Source: Candidatus Tayloriibacteriota bacterium (lineage in GTDB: Bacteria > Patescibacteriota > Minisyncoccia > Phycocordibacterales > PALSA-1337). From it: a DNA stretch of 43,025 nt. The notes below the pieces were generated by a model, which made no database searches, was not told the origin of the DNA, and saw only the letters and a program-made list of their open reading frames with translations. A program made the position numbers and the translations under genes. Shown piece after piece: positions 32,783 through 40,301 of the stretch. How positions within the stretch are numbered: position 1 is the stretch's first letter; each line of letters starts with the position of its first letter. Location of the stretch: contig PLXZ01000004.1 in assembly GCA_003151615.1 (NCBI GenBank), positions 303,441 to 346,465 on the forward strand, in the 5' to 3' direction.

Positions 32783-32788
32783 ATTATA
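32783..32788 (-). promoter_or_regulatory. -10 box (TATAAT) of the helicase-nuclease gene
   Basis: It ends 6 nt before the ATG. It is back-to-back with the -10 box at 32830-32835 on the other strand, 41 bp away. Confidence 0.65.
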
Positions 32789-32829
32789 CTGTATACTTCG
32801 CGCTAATCAGAATTAAGGTATTTATAGTG

Positions 32830-32835
32830 TATAAT
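32830..32835 (+). promoter_or_regulatory. -10 box (TATAAT) of the PL14-like gene
   Basis: TATAAT, then TTGGAA, then the ATG at 32842 (6 nt). It fixes the start at MQISFND rather than an ATG at 32827. Confidence 0.7.
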
Positions 32836-32841
32836 TTGGAA

Positions 32842-33621
32842 ATGCAAATCTCGTTCAACGACTTACCAATTGGTCCATATTCTGAAGATTTATGGCGCAA
32901 ACAATGGCCTGGTGTTACAAAACCCCGCGGCGTAGCTGAAGGCCGGTTATCAATCGTTGATATAGATGGCGAACACGTTCTCTGTGCGACCTGCCTTGCC
33001 GGAAAATTTGCCCCAGATGCGGGCGGTAATTCGTGGGGTGCACGATTTGGAAAATCATATGAGGAAGCCACCGTCGAATACAAAGTACGTATCGATGATA
33101 CTTTTAATTTTAAACGAGGTGGAAAATTGCCTGGTTTGTGCGGTGGTTCAAGTCCAATGGGCGGTAGAAGTACGGCAGAAGCCGACGGCTTTTCGGCACG
33201 CATTATGTGGAGAGAGCTCGGTATGCTTGAACAGTATGTTTACCACATGGATAGGGATGCAAAAAAGACATACGGTTCAGATTTTATTTGGACGAAAGCG
33301 GATAACAAGCAGCTCCTCATTACTGAGAAGATGTGGAAGACGTTGGGTACTCGTACTGATGACCGAGTATATTTAACGCCTGGTGTTTGGCATACGATAA
33401 AGACTTACGTCAAAATGAATGCACCCGACAAAGAAGATGGAAAAATAATTTCATGGTTAGACGGTGAAGAGGTATGTAATTTGAATTTACGATTTAGAAA
33501 AGACGCCTCATTCGGAATCGATATGTTCAAGTTTGCCGTGTTCTTTGGTGGCAATGATGAAACATGGGCACCTGAGAAAGACGAGAAAATTTACTTGAAA
33601 GATTTTAAATTTTTGCTTTAA
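32842..33621 (+). CDS. Polysaccharide lyase family 14-like protein
   Basis: 259 aa from the ATG at 32842. The core pattern of the PL14-type jelly roll is present: VEYKVRIDDTFNFKRGGKLP (about 76-95), GLCGG, DGFSARIMWRELG (about 114-126), VWHTIKTYVKMNAP (about 181-194), DGEEVCNL, and the C-terminal FFGGNDETWAP with KIYLKDFKF. Relatives cleave uronic-acid polymers such as alginate or glucuronan; I cannot assign the substrate. No signal peptide, so it would act in the cytoplasm or leave by another route. It lies 2 nt from the next gene. The DNA is clearly more AT-rich than the flanking housekeeping genes, so transfer is likely. Confidence 0.72.
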   Translation: MQISFNDLPIGPYSEDLWRKQWPGVTKPRGVAEGRLSIVDIDGEHVLCATCLAGKFAPDAGGNSWGARFGKSYEEATVEYKVRIDDTFNFKRGGKLPGLCGGSSPMGGRSTAEADGFSARIMWRELGMLEQYVYHMDRDAKKTYGSDFIWTKADNKQLLITEKMWKTLGTRTDDRVYLTPGVWHTIKTYVKMNAPDKEDGKIISWLDGEEVCNLNLRFRKDASFGIDMFKFAVFFGGNDETWAPEKDEKIYLKDFKFLL

Positions 33622-33623
33622 AT

Positions 33624-35030
33624 ATGAAATTGAAACTACCAAATGTAACCCTTCTAGGAGTTGACTGCGTCAATGTCGAACGTCTCCAACGAGCAATGGA
33701 TGTGTGCCAAAAAGACATAGACTTCGGCGCAGTAAAATTATTAACCTCTTTACCAACAGATGACAAGCATCTGGTAAAAATACCTCACATTGGAAGCGTT
33801 CAGGAGTATTCAAGATTTTGCGTAGAGGAGCTGGTGAAGTATGTTGATACAGATTATGTGCTATTGGTTCAGTATGACGGCTTTATTCTTAATCCTAGTG
33901 CTTGGGCGGATGAATTTCTAAAATACGACTATATAGGTGCCCCTTGGCTTGTTGCTAATTGGTCTATAAGAGACTTCAATTTTCCTACACATCTTCTTGG
34001 AACAGAGGTGGTTGGAAACGGTGGATTTTCTCTACGAAGTAAAAAATTTCTAGAAGTATCGGCGAAGCTTATGCGTGAGGGAAAAATTCCACAGATTCAC
34101 CCTGAGGATGTATCATTGTGTGTATGGCATAAGGATCTGTTGGATGCTGAAGGTGTATTGATTGCTCCGGTTGAATTAGCAAGACGATTCAGTATCGAAA
34201 AAGATGATGACGCGGATGTTTATGATACACAGTTTGGTTTCCATGGATTTTCCTGGACGAATATTGATACGTGGATTGATAAGCATCCCGAGTATCCATT
34301 GATAGTGGACGACTATAGAAAAGCAAGATTATCCAGGCTTCATCGAATACTGACGCGAACACGTGAGCAGGCTCTTACCAACGCCCAAAAATTTTTTCAA
34401 GATAAAGCTATTGAAGCGCATGCGTTTGGCTCTGTTGCAAGACGTGATTCTGATCCGTATAGTGACCTTGATGTGTGGTTCACCTTTAAAGATACTGACA
34501 TTGAGGATGTGCTCGAAAAACGTCTGAACTATTATTCACAAATAGGTGAGATTATTCATGTTTGTGAACCGCCACAAAATAGTCCGGTAAATGGAATTCA
34601 TTCGTTCGTCTTATATAAAACATACGCTGGTCTATTGCAGGTTGATTTTTATCTATGCCCGGAATCATCTTCGTTTGTCACCGAAGACAGCAAAAAACTA
34701 TTTGGTAACATAAAACTTCCTATCGGAAAATTAGGTCTCAACCCACAAAAGATTTCAGTCCCTGATTCCTACCGTATTGATTTCATTATTACCTTTATCT
34801 TCATTGCAATAAAAAATCTCAAACGAAATGATGATAACTCCCTACATCAGTTACTGAGTGAATATAAAAATCTCAGTGAGCGATACAGCATCACGGTTGA
34901 ACCGATGACTGATAAAGAAAATAGTTTCGCTACTTTAAGGCAGATTATTACTAATGTGGCTAAAGTTGCTGACACGAAACAACAAGTCGTGTTAACTAAA
35001 ATTAGCGAATTCATCGATCAAGTCGAATAA
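33624..35030 (+). CDS. DUF5672 glycosyltransferase-like domain fused to a nucleotidyltransferase
   Basis: 468 aa. Residues about 1-225 match DUF5672, a GT-like domain: VKYVDTDYVLLVQYDGFILN, DEFLKYDYIGAPW, VGNGGFSLRSKKFL, HPEDVSLCVWH. Residues about 250-380 are a Pol-beta-type nucleotidyltransferase: HAFGSVARRDSDPYSDLDVWF has the GSxxR...SDxD metal site, and a third acidic residue may be in LLQVDFYL. The rest is helical (about 390-468). The first half may add a sugar and the second transfer a nucleotide. Standalone versions of each are common, but I do not recall this fusion. It lies 2 nt after the PL14-like gene in one AT-rich cassette. Confidence 0.8.
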   Translation: MKLKLPNVTLLGVDCVNVERLQRAMDVCQKDIDFGAVKLLTSLPTDDKHLVKIPHIGSVQEYSRFCVEELVKYVDTDYVLLVQYDGFILNPSAWADEFLKYDYIGAPWLVANWSIRDFNFPTHLLGTEVVGNGGFSLRSKKFLEVSAKLMREGKIPQIHPEDVSLCVWHKDLLDAEGVLIAPVELARRFSIEKDDDADVYDTQFGFHGFSWTNIDTWIDKHPEYPLIVDDYRKARLSRLHRILTRTREQALTNAQKFFQDKAIEAHAFGSVARRDSDPYSDLDVWFTFKDTDIEDVLEKRLNYYSQIGEIIHVCEPPQNSPVNGIHSFVLYKTYAGLLQVDFYLCPESSSFVTEDSKKLFGNIKLPIGKLGLNPQKISVPDSYRIDFIITFIFIAIKNLKRNDDNSLHQLLSEYKNLSERYSITVEPMTDKENSFATLRQIITNVAKVADTKQQVVLTKISEFIDQVE

Positions 35031-35050
35031 AAGTTATCCCCACTTTCGCA

Positions 35051-35073
35051 TCGTATAAGTTTGTATTATACGA
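35051..35073 (+). terminator. AT-rich hairpin after the GT/nucleotidyltransferase gene
   Basis: TCGTATAA and TTATACGA form an 8-bp stem with a 7-nt loop, 20 nt past the stop. There is no following T-run, so its role as a terminator is uncertain. Confidence 0.35.
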
Positions 35074-35082
35074 CATCACATA

Positions 35083-35189
35083 CAAAATAACTCTCTTGAA
35101 AGGAACTCTCGGAAGACACGAAGGTGTCTGAGAGTGAGGTAACTTTTCAGTAGAAGAGTATGCCGTTTCCTTAAGAGAGCGTTATTTTG
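35083..35189 (-). ncRNA. Structured RNA element after rpoD (copy 1 of a two-copy motif)
   Basis: A long outer stem (CAAAATAAC with GTTATTTTG, CTCTCTT with AAGAGAG, AAGGAA with TTCCTT) encloses a 70-nt core (35102-35171). The core has two hairpins: ACTCTC..GAGAGT with inner AGACAC-GAAG-GTGTCT, and ACTTTTC-AGTA-GAAGAGT extended by GGT/GCC. The core differs at only 3 of 70 positions from the copy at 40328-40397, while the outer stems are unrelated in sequence. It starts 15 nt after the rpoD stop, so the minus strand is the likely transcript. The basal A/T pairs resemble a terminator with a structured insert in its loop. I do not recognise the family. Confidence 0.65.
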
Positions 35190-35203
35190 TGTGCGGTGTC
35201 GAT

Positions 35204-36400
35204 TTAGTAGTTCCGCAATCTATTAATCTTCTCGTGCTGTCGAATCTTCTCATACGCTTTTGCTTCAATCTGGCGGATGCGTTCGCGGGTGACGGCGAAT
35301 TCCTTGCCTACTTCTTCGAGAGTTCGAGTAACGCCTGTTCCATCCAAACCGCAGCGCATTTCCAAAATCTTGCGCTCTTTCGGAGAAAGCTCGTTCAGAA
35401 TTTCCTTCACCTGGTCGCCCAAAATGCGGCGTGAGGATTCCTGATCCGGTGACAAAATTTTATCGTCCGACAAGAAATCACCGAGAGTCGATTTGCCGTC
35501 GTCGGAATCGTCGCCGACCGGACTTTCCAATGAAACAACATCCTGATCGATTTTTTCGATATTGTAGATTTTATCGACATCAATGCCCATTTCCGTGGCA
35601 ATTTCCTCGGGCAACGGATCACGCCCCAAATCCTGGGTCAAACGGCGAAGAACCTGCTTGTATTTGGCAATCGTTTCAACCATATGCACAGGAACGCGGA
35701 TCGTTCGCGACTGGTCAGCCAACGCACGCGTAATAGCCTGGCGAATCCACCAGGTGGCATATGTCGAGAATTTATAGCCCTTTGTCCAGTCGAATTTATC
35801 GACGGCCTTGAACAAACCGAGGTTTCCTTCCTGAATGAGGTCAAGTAAAGTCAGATCGGGCGAGCGTCCCACGTATTTTTTGGCGATCGAAACAACGAGA
35901 CGCAGGTTGGCGCGGGCGAGCAGATTTTTTGCTTCCTTGTCCCCTGCCGCAATTCGTTTTGCGAGCTCCTTTTCCATCGAACCGGGAATGAGCGGATACT
36001 GTCCGATTTCCTTCAGATACATCTGGATCGAATCGTATGAAGAATCACTGCGCGAACCGTAGCTGTATTTTTTTGCATGCGTCGGTTCCGGTTCGACTTC
36101 GAGTAAACCTCCACCTTCCAAAACGTCGATACCAGCCGTCGACAATTTGCCGTACAAATCGTCAAGAAACGTAATATCAGTTTCGATGTTCGGGAACTCC
36201 TTCAAAATTTCGTCGTATGTGACAAAACCGCGCTCGCGGCCCTTGACCATGAGCTTGCCGGACTTCGTCTCAAACTCCTTATTCTTGGCCTTTTTTTGAG
36301 GTGAAAGTTTACCTTTTCCGGCTTTCGTTTTTTTCTGTTTAGCCGGTCTCGACTTCGCTTTTACTTTTGGCTTTATTTTTTTGTGTTTTTTTGTGGGCAT
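35204..36400 (-). CDS. rpoD: Primary sigma factor of RNA polymerase (sigma-70)
   Basis: 398 aa. A very Lys-rich N-terminus (about 1-45) is followed by a region 1.1-like segment, then region 1.2 ([13 protein letters not shown]), regions 2.1-2.4 ([54 protein letters not shown]), region 3 ([20 protein letters not shown]) and region 4 with the -35-binding HTH ([19 protein letters not shown]). It directs core polymerase to housekeeping promoters. Its intact region 2 agrees with the TATAAT-type -10 boxes seen here. It starts 12 nt after dnaG, the classic dnaG-rpoD order, and AT-rich DNA just before the ATG could give an extra start. The stop is followed directly by the structured RNA element. Confidence 0.97.
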   Translation of the reverse strand: MPTKKHKKIKPKVKAKSRPAKQKKTKAGKGKLSPQKKAKNKEFETKSGKLMVKGRERGFVTYDEILKEFPNIETDITFLDDLYGKLSTAGIDVLEGGGLLEVEPEPTHAKKYSYGSRSDSSYDSIQMYLKEIGQYPLIPGSMEKELAKRIAAGDKEAKNLLARANLRLVVSIAKKYVGRSPDLTLLDLIQEGNLGLFKAVDKFDWTKGYKFSTYATWWIRQAITRALADQSRTIRVPVHMVETIAKYKQVLRRLTQDLGRDPLPEEIATEMGIDVDKIYNIEKIDQDVVSLESPVGDDSDDGKSTLGDFLSDDKILSPDQESSRRILGDQVKEILNELSPKERKILEMRCGLDGTGVTRTLEEVGKEFAVTRERIRQIEAKAYEKIRQHEKINRLRNY

Positions 36401-36412
36401 AGTATATATAAA

Positions 36413-38350
36413 TTAATGACGTGCGCGTTTCTTGTCTATTTCCGCGACTTTTTTTATGAGAGTATTGATTGACGCTTCAAAAACCGTATCGTTTTGGTGT
36501 TGTGACATGACGGACATTGCCGCAGCCAAATCACCTTTCACGACGTCTTCCTCGAAATTGAGCACGAGTTCGTCGAGCGTTTTCTTAATAGAATGCTCGT
36601 TTTTGCGGATGACCTCGGCGGTGCCGAAGAAAATTTCCGCTTCAAGTATAAGTTCGTCTTTCGACGATTCTGATTTTTGTATTAAATTTTCGTGACGCTC
36701 GGTGCCTGCAATGTTTCGAATGGAGGCGTAATAGCCTTCAACATCGAAAACCTGTTCGCGGGCAAGATATGCCAGAAGTCCAAATAATTTCCTCGAGATT
36801 ATGTCGAGGCGGGACAATTCTGCAGTCGGCGATATTATAGCATTCGGCACCGAGGTCTGTCCAGTGGCTCCAGATTGCCCCTTATCCCGCCGTTCAGCAT
36901 CCAAACGACTCTTGCGCATCATGTTCAAATCGTCCCAAATCGATTGTTCGGTCTCTATATTATTAAGAGCTTTTTCGCGAATCATTTTGACGTAATAACC
37001 CTGCTGGGTCTGGCTCGGCAAGACTTCAATAAACGGATATATTTTGTCGCGCAAAGCCGTGTGGATTTTTCGCTGATCCAACTTTCCTGCCGCAACATCC
37101 GCCAAAATACCATCGAGCAAAAATTCAATGACGGGTTTCGCGGCGCGCAGGACATTTTTCCACGATTCAGGATCGGATAAAACAAGATCAGCCGGATCTT
37201 TGCCGTCCGGCAAATCTGCAATTTTTACGTCCATATCAACGGACAAAGCAATCTGCGCGGAACGCAATGCAGCTTTTCGGCCGGCGGAATCAGAGTCAAA
37301 GGCGAGAATAAGTTTCGGAGAAAGTCGGCGCACCACACCCAAATTGTTGACGACATTGTCACGATTCGTCAGCGAATCCGCCAAAGCCGTTCCCGAAACC
37401 GCCACCGTATTTTTAATTCCGGCCTGATGCGACAAAACCAAGTCCATCTGACCCTCAACCAAAATCGTGTAATCACGCTCGCGAATAGCCTGCTTTGCCT
37501 TGTCAATTCCATACAGAACAGTCGATTTATTGAAAAGTGGTGTATCTGGGCTATTCAAATATTTAGCCGGAATGGAACCATTTTTATTCGGTTCTTCACG
37601 CAAAATACGGCCCGAAAAAGCGATAACTCGACCGCTGGAATCGGAAATCGGAAACATCACGCGGCCGCGAAAACGGTCGTAGAGGGATTTTGGCGCAGTC
37701 GTGCTTGCACTCGTTCCACCCCCTAAACCACTCGATCCAGCATCACCCGCATCCGGCCGCTTTGCCAAACCGGCTTTTTCAATGTCGGAATCGCTGAACT
37801 TTTTCTCGCGCAAATGATTGTAAAGAAGCCTCCACTCATTAGGTACAAATCCTATGCGAAATTCTTTCACCGTTTTTTCGGTAATACCGCGGCGCTTCAC
37901 ATATTCGCGAGCTTCATTCGCTTCCATCGAATAGGTCGTATTACCTTCAATGATTTGATTTTTCCCTTCCAAAGCCGTTTCAAAAAATCGTGCAGCCTCT
38001 TCCATGACCGCCAACAGCCTTTCCTTTTCGCTTTTTGTTTCGGCGTATCCTGAACCCTGACCGCGACCCTGAGTAATATCGACGCCTGCACGTTCGCCGA
38101 GCAATTTCAACGCGCCCATAAAATCCAAACCTTCAAACTGTTCAACGAACGAAAAAATGTCACCCTTCGCCCCGCAGCCAAAACAATAGTACGAGCCGCG
38201 ATCCGGCGAGACATAAAAGCTCGGAGTTTTCTCATTATGAAACGGGCATTTCGCCTTCAGGTTTTTGCCGGCCTTTTCGAGCTTCACATACGAACCGACG
38301 ATTTCCTCAATATTCAGGCGCTCTTTTATCTGTTCGACGGGAGTGGACAT
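36413..38350 (-). CDS. dnaG: DNA primase
   Basis: 645 aa from the ATG at 38350. It makes RNA primers for replication and works with DnaB. The zinc finger has C35, H38, C56 and C59 (CPFHNEKTPSFYVSPDRG then YYCFGCGAKGD). The catalytic core has the DnaG N-terminal subdomain (VKEFRIGFVPNEW) and TOPRIM motifs: LVEGQMDLVLSHQAG, VAVSGTALADS and the DxD of ILAFDSDSAGRKAA. The C-terminal ~180 residues are helical and correspond to the DnaB-binding region. A Gly/Ser/Ala-rich stretch (about 236-251) is a loop insertion. The reading frame stays open 53 codons upstream, but the TATACT at 38360-38365 lies inside that extension, so the short start is right. Confidence 0.96.
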   Translation of the reverse strand: MSTPVEQIKERLNIEEIVGSYVKLEKAGKNLKAKCPFHNEKTPSFYVSPDRGSYYCFGCGAKGDIFSFVEQFEGLDFMGALKLLGERAGVDITQGRGQGSGYAETKSEKERLLAVMEEAARFFETALEGKNQIIEGNTTYSMEANEAREYVKRRGITEKTVKEFRIGFVPNEWRLLYNHLREKKFSDSDIEKAGLAKRPDAGDAGSSGLGGGTSASTTAPKSLYDRFRGRVMFPISDSSGRVIAFSGRILREEPNKNGSIPAKYLNSPDTPLFNKSTVLYGIDKAKQAIRERDYTILVEGQMDLVLSHQAGIKNTVAVSGTALADSLTNRDNVVNNLGVVRRLSPKLILAFDSDSAGRKAALRSAQIALSVDMDVKIADLPDGKDPADLVLSDPESWKNVLRAAKPVIEFLLDGILADVAAGKLDQRKIHTALRDKIYPFIEVLPSQTQQGYYVKMIREKALNNIETEQSIWDDLNMMRKSRLDAERRDKGQSGATGQTSVPNAIISPTAELSRLDIISRKLFGLLAYLAREQVFDVEGYYASIRNIAGTERHENLIQKSESSKDELILEAEIFFGTAEVIRKNEHSIKKTLDELVLNFEEDVVKGDLAAAMSVMSQHQNDTVFEASINTLIKKVAEIDKKRARH

Positions 38351-38359
38351 AGTGGCTGT

Positions 38360-38365
38360 AGTATA
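38360..38365 (-). promoter_or_regulatory. Extended -10 (TGCTATACT) of dnaG-rpoD
   Basis: It ends 9 nt before the dnaG ATG and is preceded by TGC. This predicts a leader of two or three bases for the dnaG-rpoD operon. Confidence 0.65.
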
Positions 38366-38428
38366 GCAAATTTTCTTAGTTATCCACAAAAGACTAAAAT
38401 TTTGATAAAGTTTTCGTGAATTTTGCCA

Positions 38429-38457
38429 TTGCAAACAAATAAAAAAATACTTACCAT
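38429..38457 (+). promoter_or_regulatory. Promoter of the toxin-antitoxin pair
   Basis: TTGCAA (38429-38434), 17-bp spacer, TACCAT (38452-38457), ending 6 nt before the ATG. This again fits a leaderless start. Confidence 0.5.
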
Positions 38458-38463
38458 GATTCA

Positions 38464-38853
38464 ATGCCGAACTACCGCAATTCTTTTGAAGATTATTCCG
38501 GAACGACAATAGTCGTCGACTGGGCGGACGAGTTATGGACTAATCACATAAATAAACATCCGGAAATACGGGATTACGCATTCGCGTCGCGTCTTATCGC
38601 GGAAGCATTACTCCATCCAAGCCTCGTCGTCAGCGGGGAAAAACCGGGAGACAAAGAAAACATCGTATGCTATTATAAGCAGAATAAGAGGTATGAAAAT
38701 GAGATACACTATACGAAAGTCGTCGTCGGCTGCAACTCCAAACCATTCTACGTAAAAACCGTATTCCAACGCTGGGCTTTATTCGATATCGCAGTCCAAG
38801 AAAAAAAGTATGATTTTAAGGAAGTTTATAGAGATCAAAAAACATATTTATGA
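38464..38853 (+). CDS. Putative toxin: phage-type BECR-fold (RelE/Barnase-like) nuclease
   Basis: 129 aa. The pattern HINKHPEIRDYAFASRLIAEAL (about 28-49), then HPSLVV, IVCYYKQN, HYTKVVVGCNSKPFYVKTVF (a beta-strand core ending in a conserved hydrophobic/Thr strand) recalls the PBECR group of Barnase-EndoU-ColicinE5-RelE-like nucleases. The His/Lys/Tyr residues would be catalytic, but I cannot assign them. It overlaps the next gene by 4 nt (ATGA), as toxin-antitoxin pairs do. The gene order here (nuclease first) resembles the RelE-type reverse order. It is divergent from dnaG. Confidence 0.62.
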   Translation: MPNYRNSFEDYSGTTIVVDWADELWTNHINKHPEIRDYAFASRLIAEALLHPSLVVSGEKPGDKENIVCYYKQNKRYENEIHYTKVVVGCNSKPFYVKTVFQRWALFDIAVQEKKYDFKEVYRDQKTYL

Positions 38854-39248
38854 AAAAAATAAACAAAATATTCAACACGGCAAAGCGGGACAAATGGGTC
38901 GTCGAATACGATTCAGATCTCGACACGCTGTATTGGTCAAAACCAAAAATATCCGCGGGCGCGACTTCAAAAAAATTCCTCGATGATTTTTCCATGTACA
39001 TCAATAAAAAAGGCATCGTCGAGGGAATCTTTATCGAATACGCAAAACACAATTTTGTTTCGCATAATACCGAATACAAGGCGCTGTTCGACGAATTAGT
39101 GAAAGTCGGCGGAGACAAATACATAATTCCAAAAGAAAACGCCAAAAACGTCGAAGACCTCCTGCAAGGAATGGCCAACATGGTAGCCAACGAAACCCTC
39201 GACGCCGTCCTAAAAGGAGTCGACCTCAAAAATATGGTTTCGGCTTAG
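38850..39248 (+). CDS. DUF2283-like putative antitoxin
   Basis: 132 aa. WVVEYDSDLDTLYWSKPKIS (about 16-35) and the later INKKGIVEGIFIEYA (about 51-65) follow the DUF2283 pattern (Y-D-x-x-x-D-x-L-Y ... G-x-V-x-G-I), a small beta-sheet family seen as antitoxin partners. The C-terminal half is helical (KALFDELVKVGG, NVEDLLQGMANMVANETLDA). Its ATG overlaps the toxin stop (ATGA), so they are co-translated. The alternative is an unrelated two-gene unit. Confidence 0.6.
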   Translation: MKKINKIFNTAKRDKWVVEYDSDLDTLYWSKPKISAGATSKKFLDDFSMYINKKGIVEGIFIEYAKHNFVSHNTEYKALFDELVKVGGDKYIIPKENAKNVEDLLQGMANMVANETLDAVLKGVDLKNMVSA

Positions 39249-39257
39249 TTTTTTACC

Positions 39258-39292
39258 AAAAGAAAACAGGCCGTCATTGCTGACAGCCTGTT
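39258..39292 (-). terminator. Terminator of the thioesterase gene
   Basis: AACAGGC/GCCTGTT with inner GTCA/TGAC forms a stem followed on the minus strand by TTTTCTTTT. It lies 19 nt after the stop at 39311. On the plus strand it may also block read-through from the toxin-antitoxin pair. Confidence 0.78.
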
Positions 39293-39310
39293 GGAAATCT
39301 CGAGTGGGTT

Positions 39311-40090
39311 TTAAGGTACCACTTCACTACCTTTTGTTTCAGACAGAACTCTTTGGGTGGCTATAAGCCCCTTTGGAATTCGTGCCCGACGATTGCTGCT
39401 CAGGGAGATGAGCGGCATGACTATCTTGCTTTGAATCGCAACTTCATGCGAACCATCCTGCCTGTGAACCTCGACTTCAACATCAAGCTGAACCTCGGTA
39501 GGTCCAGTTTGCCGCATAGTGCCGGCAAAAACCATAACATCTCCTAAACCTATTTGCTTGAGATATTCGGTCCCGACGGATTTAACTACAAACGCCAATT
39601 TATGATCGTCGCGTAGTTTTTCGAGGGAAACAGTCAGTCCTTTTCGCATAAGCTCCTCCCTGCACCAGTCAATATTGAGCATCGAAGCGATATAGTTTAC
39701 ATGCCGATATCCATCAATCATGGAATCAACGACAAGCGATTCAGTCCTCACCGAAACATCTTCTTCGGAAACGGATGAACTAACTACACGCCTCTTTGCT
39801 TCAAACATTGACCCGACTAAGACAACAGCCCCATACATCCCAGCAACAGCTGGAAAAAGAAGCCAAGTCGCAAGATTCACTTTCCAATCCTTAATCTGCG
39901 CGGCCGTAAGTTTATCGTAAGCAGCAGCTTCTGTCTGATTGGCAAAACCAAAATCAGGCATTTGTGCCATCTGATGACGAAAAACCCACAGAGCGCAGAT
40001 CGTGATTGCAAAGACAAGCACTCCCCGAACGAAGATTTGATCATACGAATTCGCAAGACCAGGAACCTTCAAAGAATTCATTGTTTTCAT
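39311..40090 (-). CDS. Membrane-anchored hotdog-fold thioesterase
   Basis: 259 aa. Two transmembrane segments (about 22-38, GVLVFAITICALWVFRH, and about 72-92, LATWLLFPAVAGMYGAVVLVG) are separated by a short polar loop. The C-terminal domain (about 120-250) is a 4HBT hotdog: RHVNYIASMLNIDWCREELM (helix region), VGTEYLKQIGLGDVMVFAGT and VEVEVHRQDGSHEV. Such domains hydrolyse acyl-CoA or other thioesters. The usual catalytic Asp/Glu is not obvious, since the N-terminal signature reads VNYIASM in place of D.N.H. The start is the ATG at 40090 or 40081. It is transcribed from the promoter at 40212-40241 with a ~115-nt leader, long for this window. Confidence 0.75.
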   Translation of the reverse strand: MKTMNSLKVPGLANSYDQIFVRGVLVFAITICALWVFRHQMAQMPDFGFANQTEAAAYDKLTAAQIKDWKVNLATWLLFPAVAGMYGAVVLVGSMFEAKRRVVSSSVSEEDVSVRTESLVVDSMIDGYRHVNYIASMLNIDWCREELMRKGLTVSLEKLRDDHKLAFVVKSVGTEYLKQIGLGDVMVFAGTMRQTGPTEVQLDVEVEVHRQDGSHEVAIQSKIVMPLISLSSNRRARIPKGLIATQRVLSETKGSEVVP

Positions 40091-40129
40091 ATTATGTTGT
40101 CAATTTGTTGTTTTTGTTTAAGTAAGTTC

Positions 40130-40185
40130 GAAAAGACTTTCAAAGCACCTTTTTTGAGACGCTCTCAAAGTCTTCCCGAACCTGA
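40130..40185 (-). promoter_or_regulatory. Folded leader of the thioesterase mRNA
   Basis: In the ~115-nt leader, GAAGACTTT and AAAGTCTTTTC can pair around GAGA-GCG-TCTC and a GGTGCTTTG stretch. It could be an attenuator-like hairpin, since the 3' arm ends in TCTTTTC. No known riboswitch recognised. Confidence 0.3.
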
Positions 40186-40211
40186 CAAACAACAGAATTC
40201 AATCTGTATGC

Positions 40212-40241
40212 ATTATAGCACGCATAAAGCATATCTGTCAA
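40212..40241 (-). promoter_or_regulatory. Strong promoter of the thioesterase gene
   Basis: Minus-strand TTGACA (40236-40241), 18-bp spacer ending TGC, TATAAT (40212-40217). Both boxes match the sigma-70 consensus, the best promoter in the window. Confidence 0.8.
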
Positions 40242-40301
40242 GCACAAAACGACCGCGCAAATAAGGCCTATTTTGACGAAGTGTTGAATAGGAACGCATA
40301 A

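Noticed and set aside
32784-33203. 139-codon minus-strand frame opposite the PL14-like gene
   Set aside because: It is a shadow of the plus-strand gene, overlaps two promoters and has no family pattern.
38351-38509. Longer dnaG from an ATG at 38509
   Set aside because: The added 53 codons are unlike DnaG and contain the promoter. The family start pattern begins at 38350.
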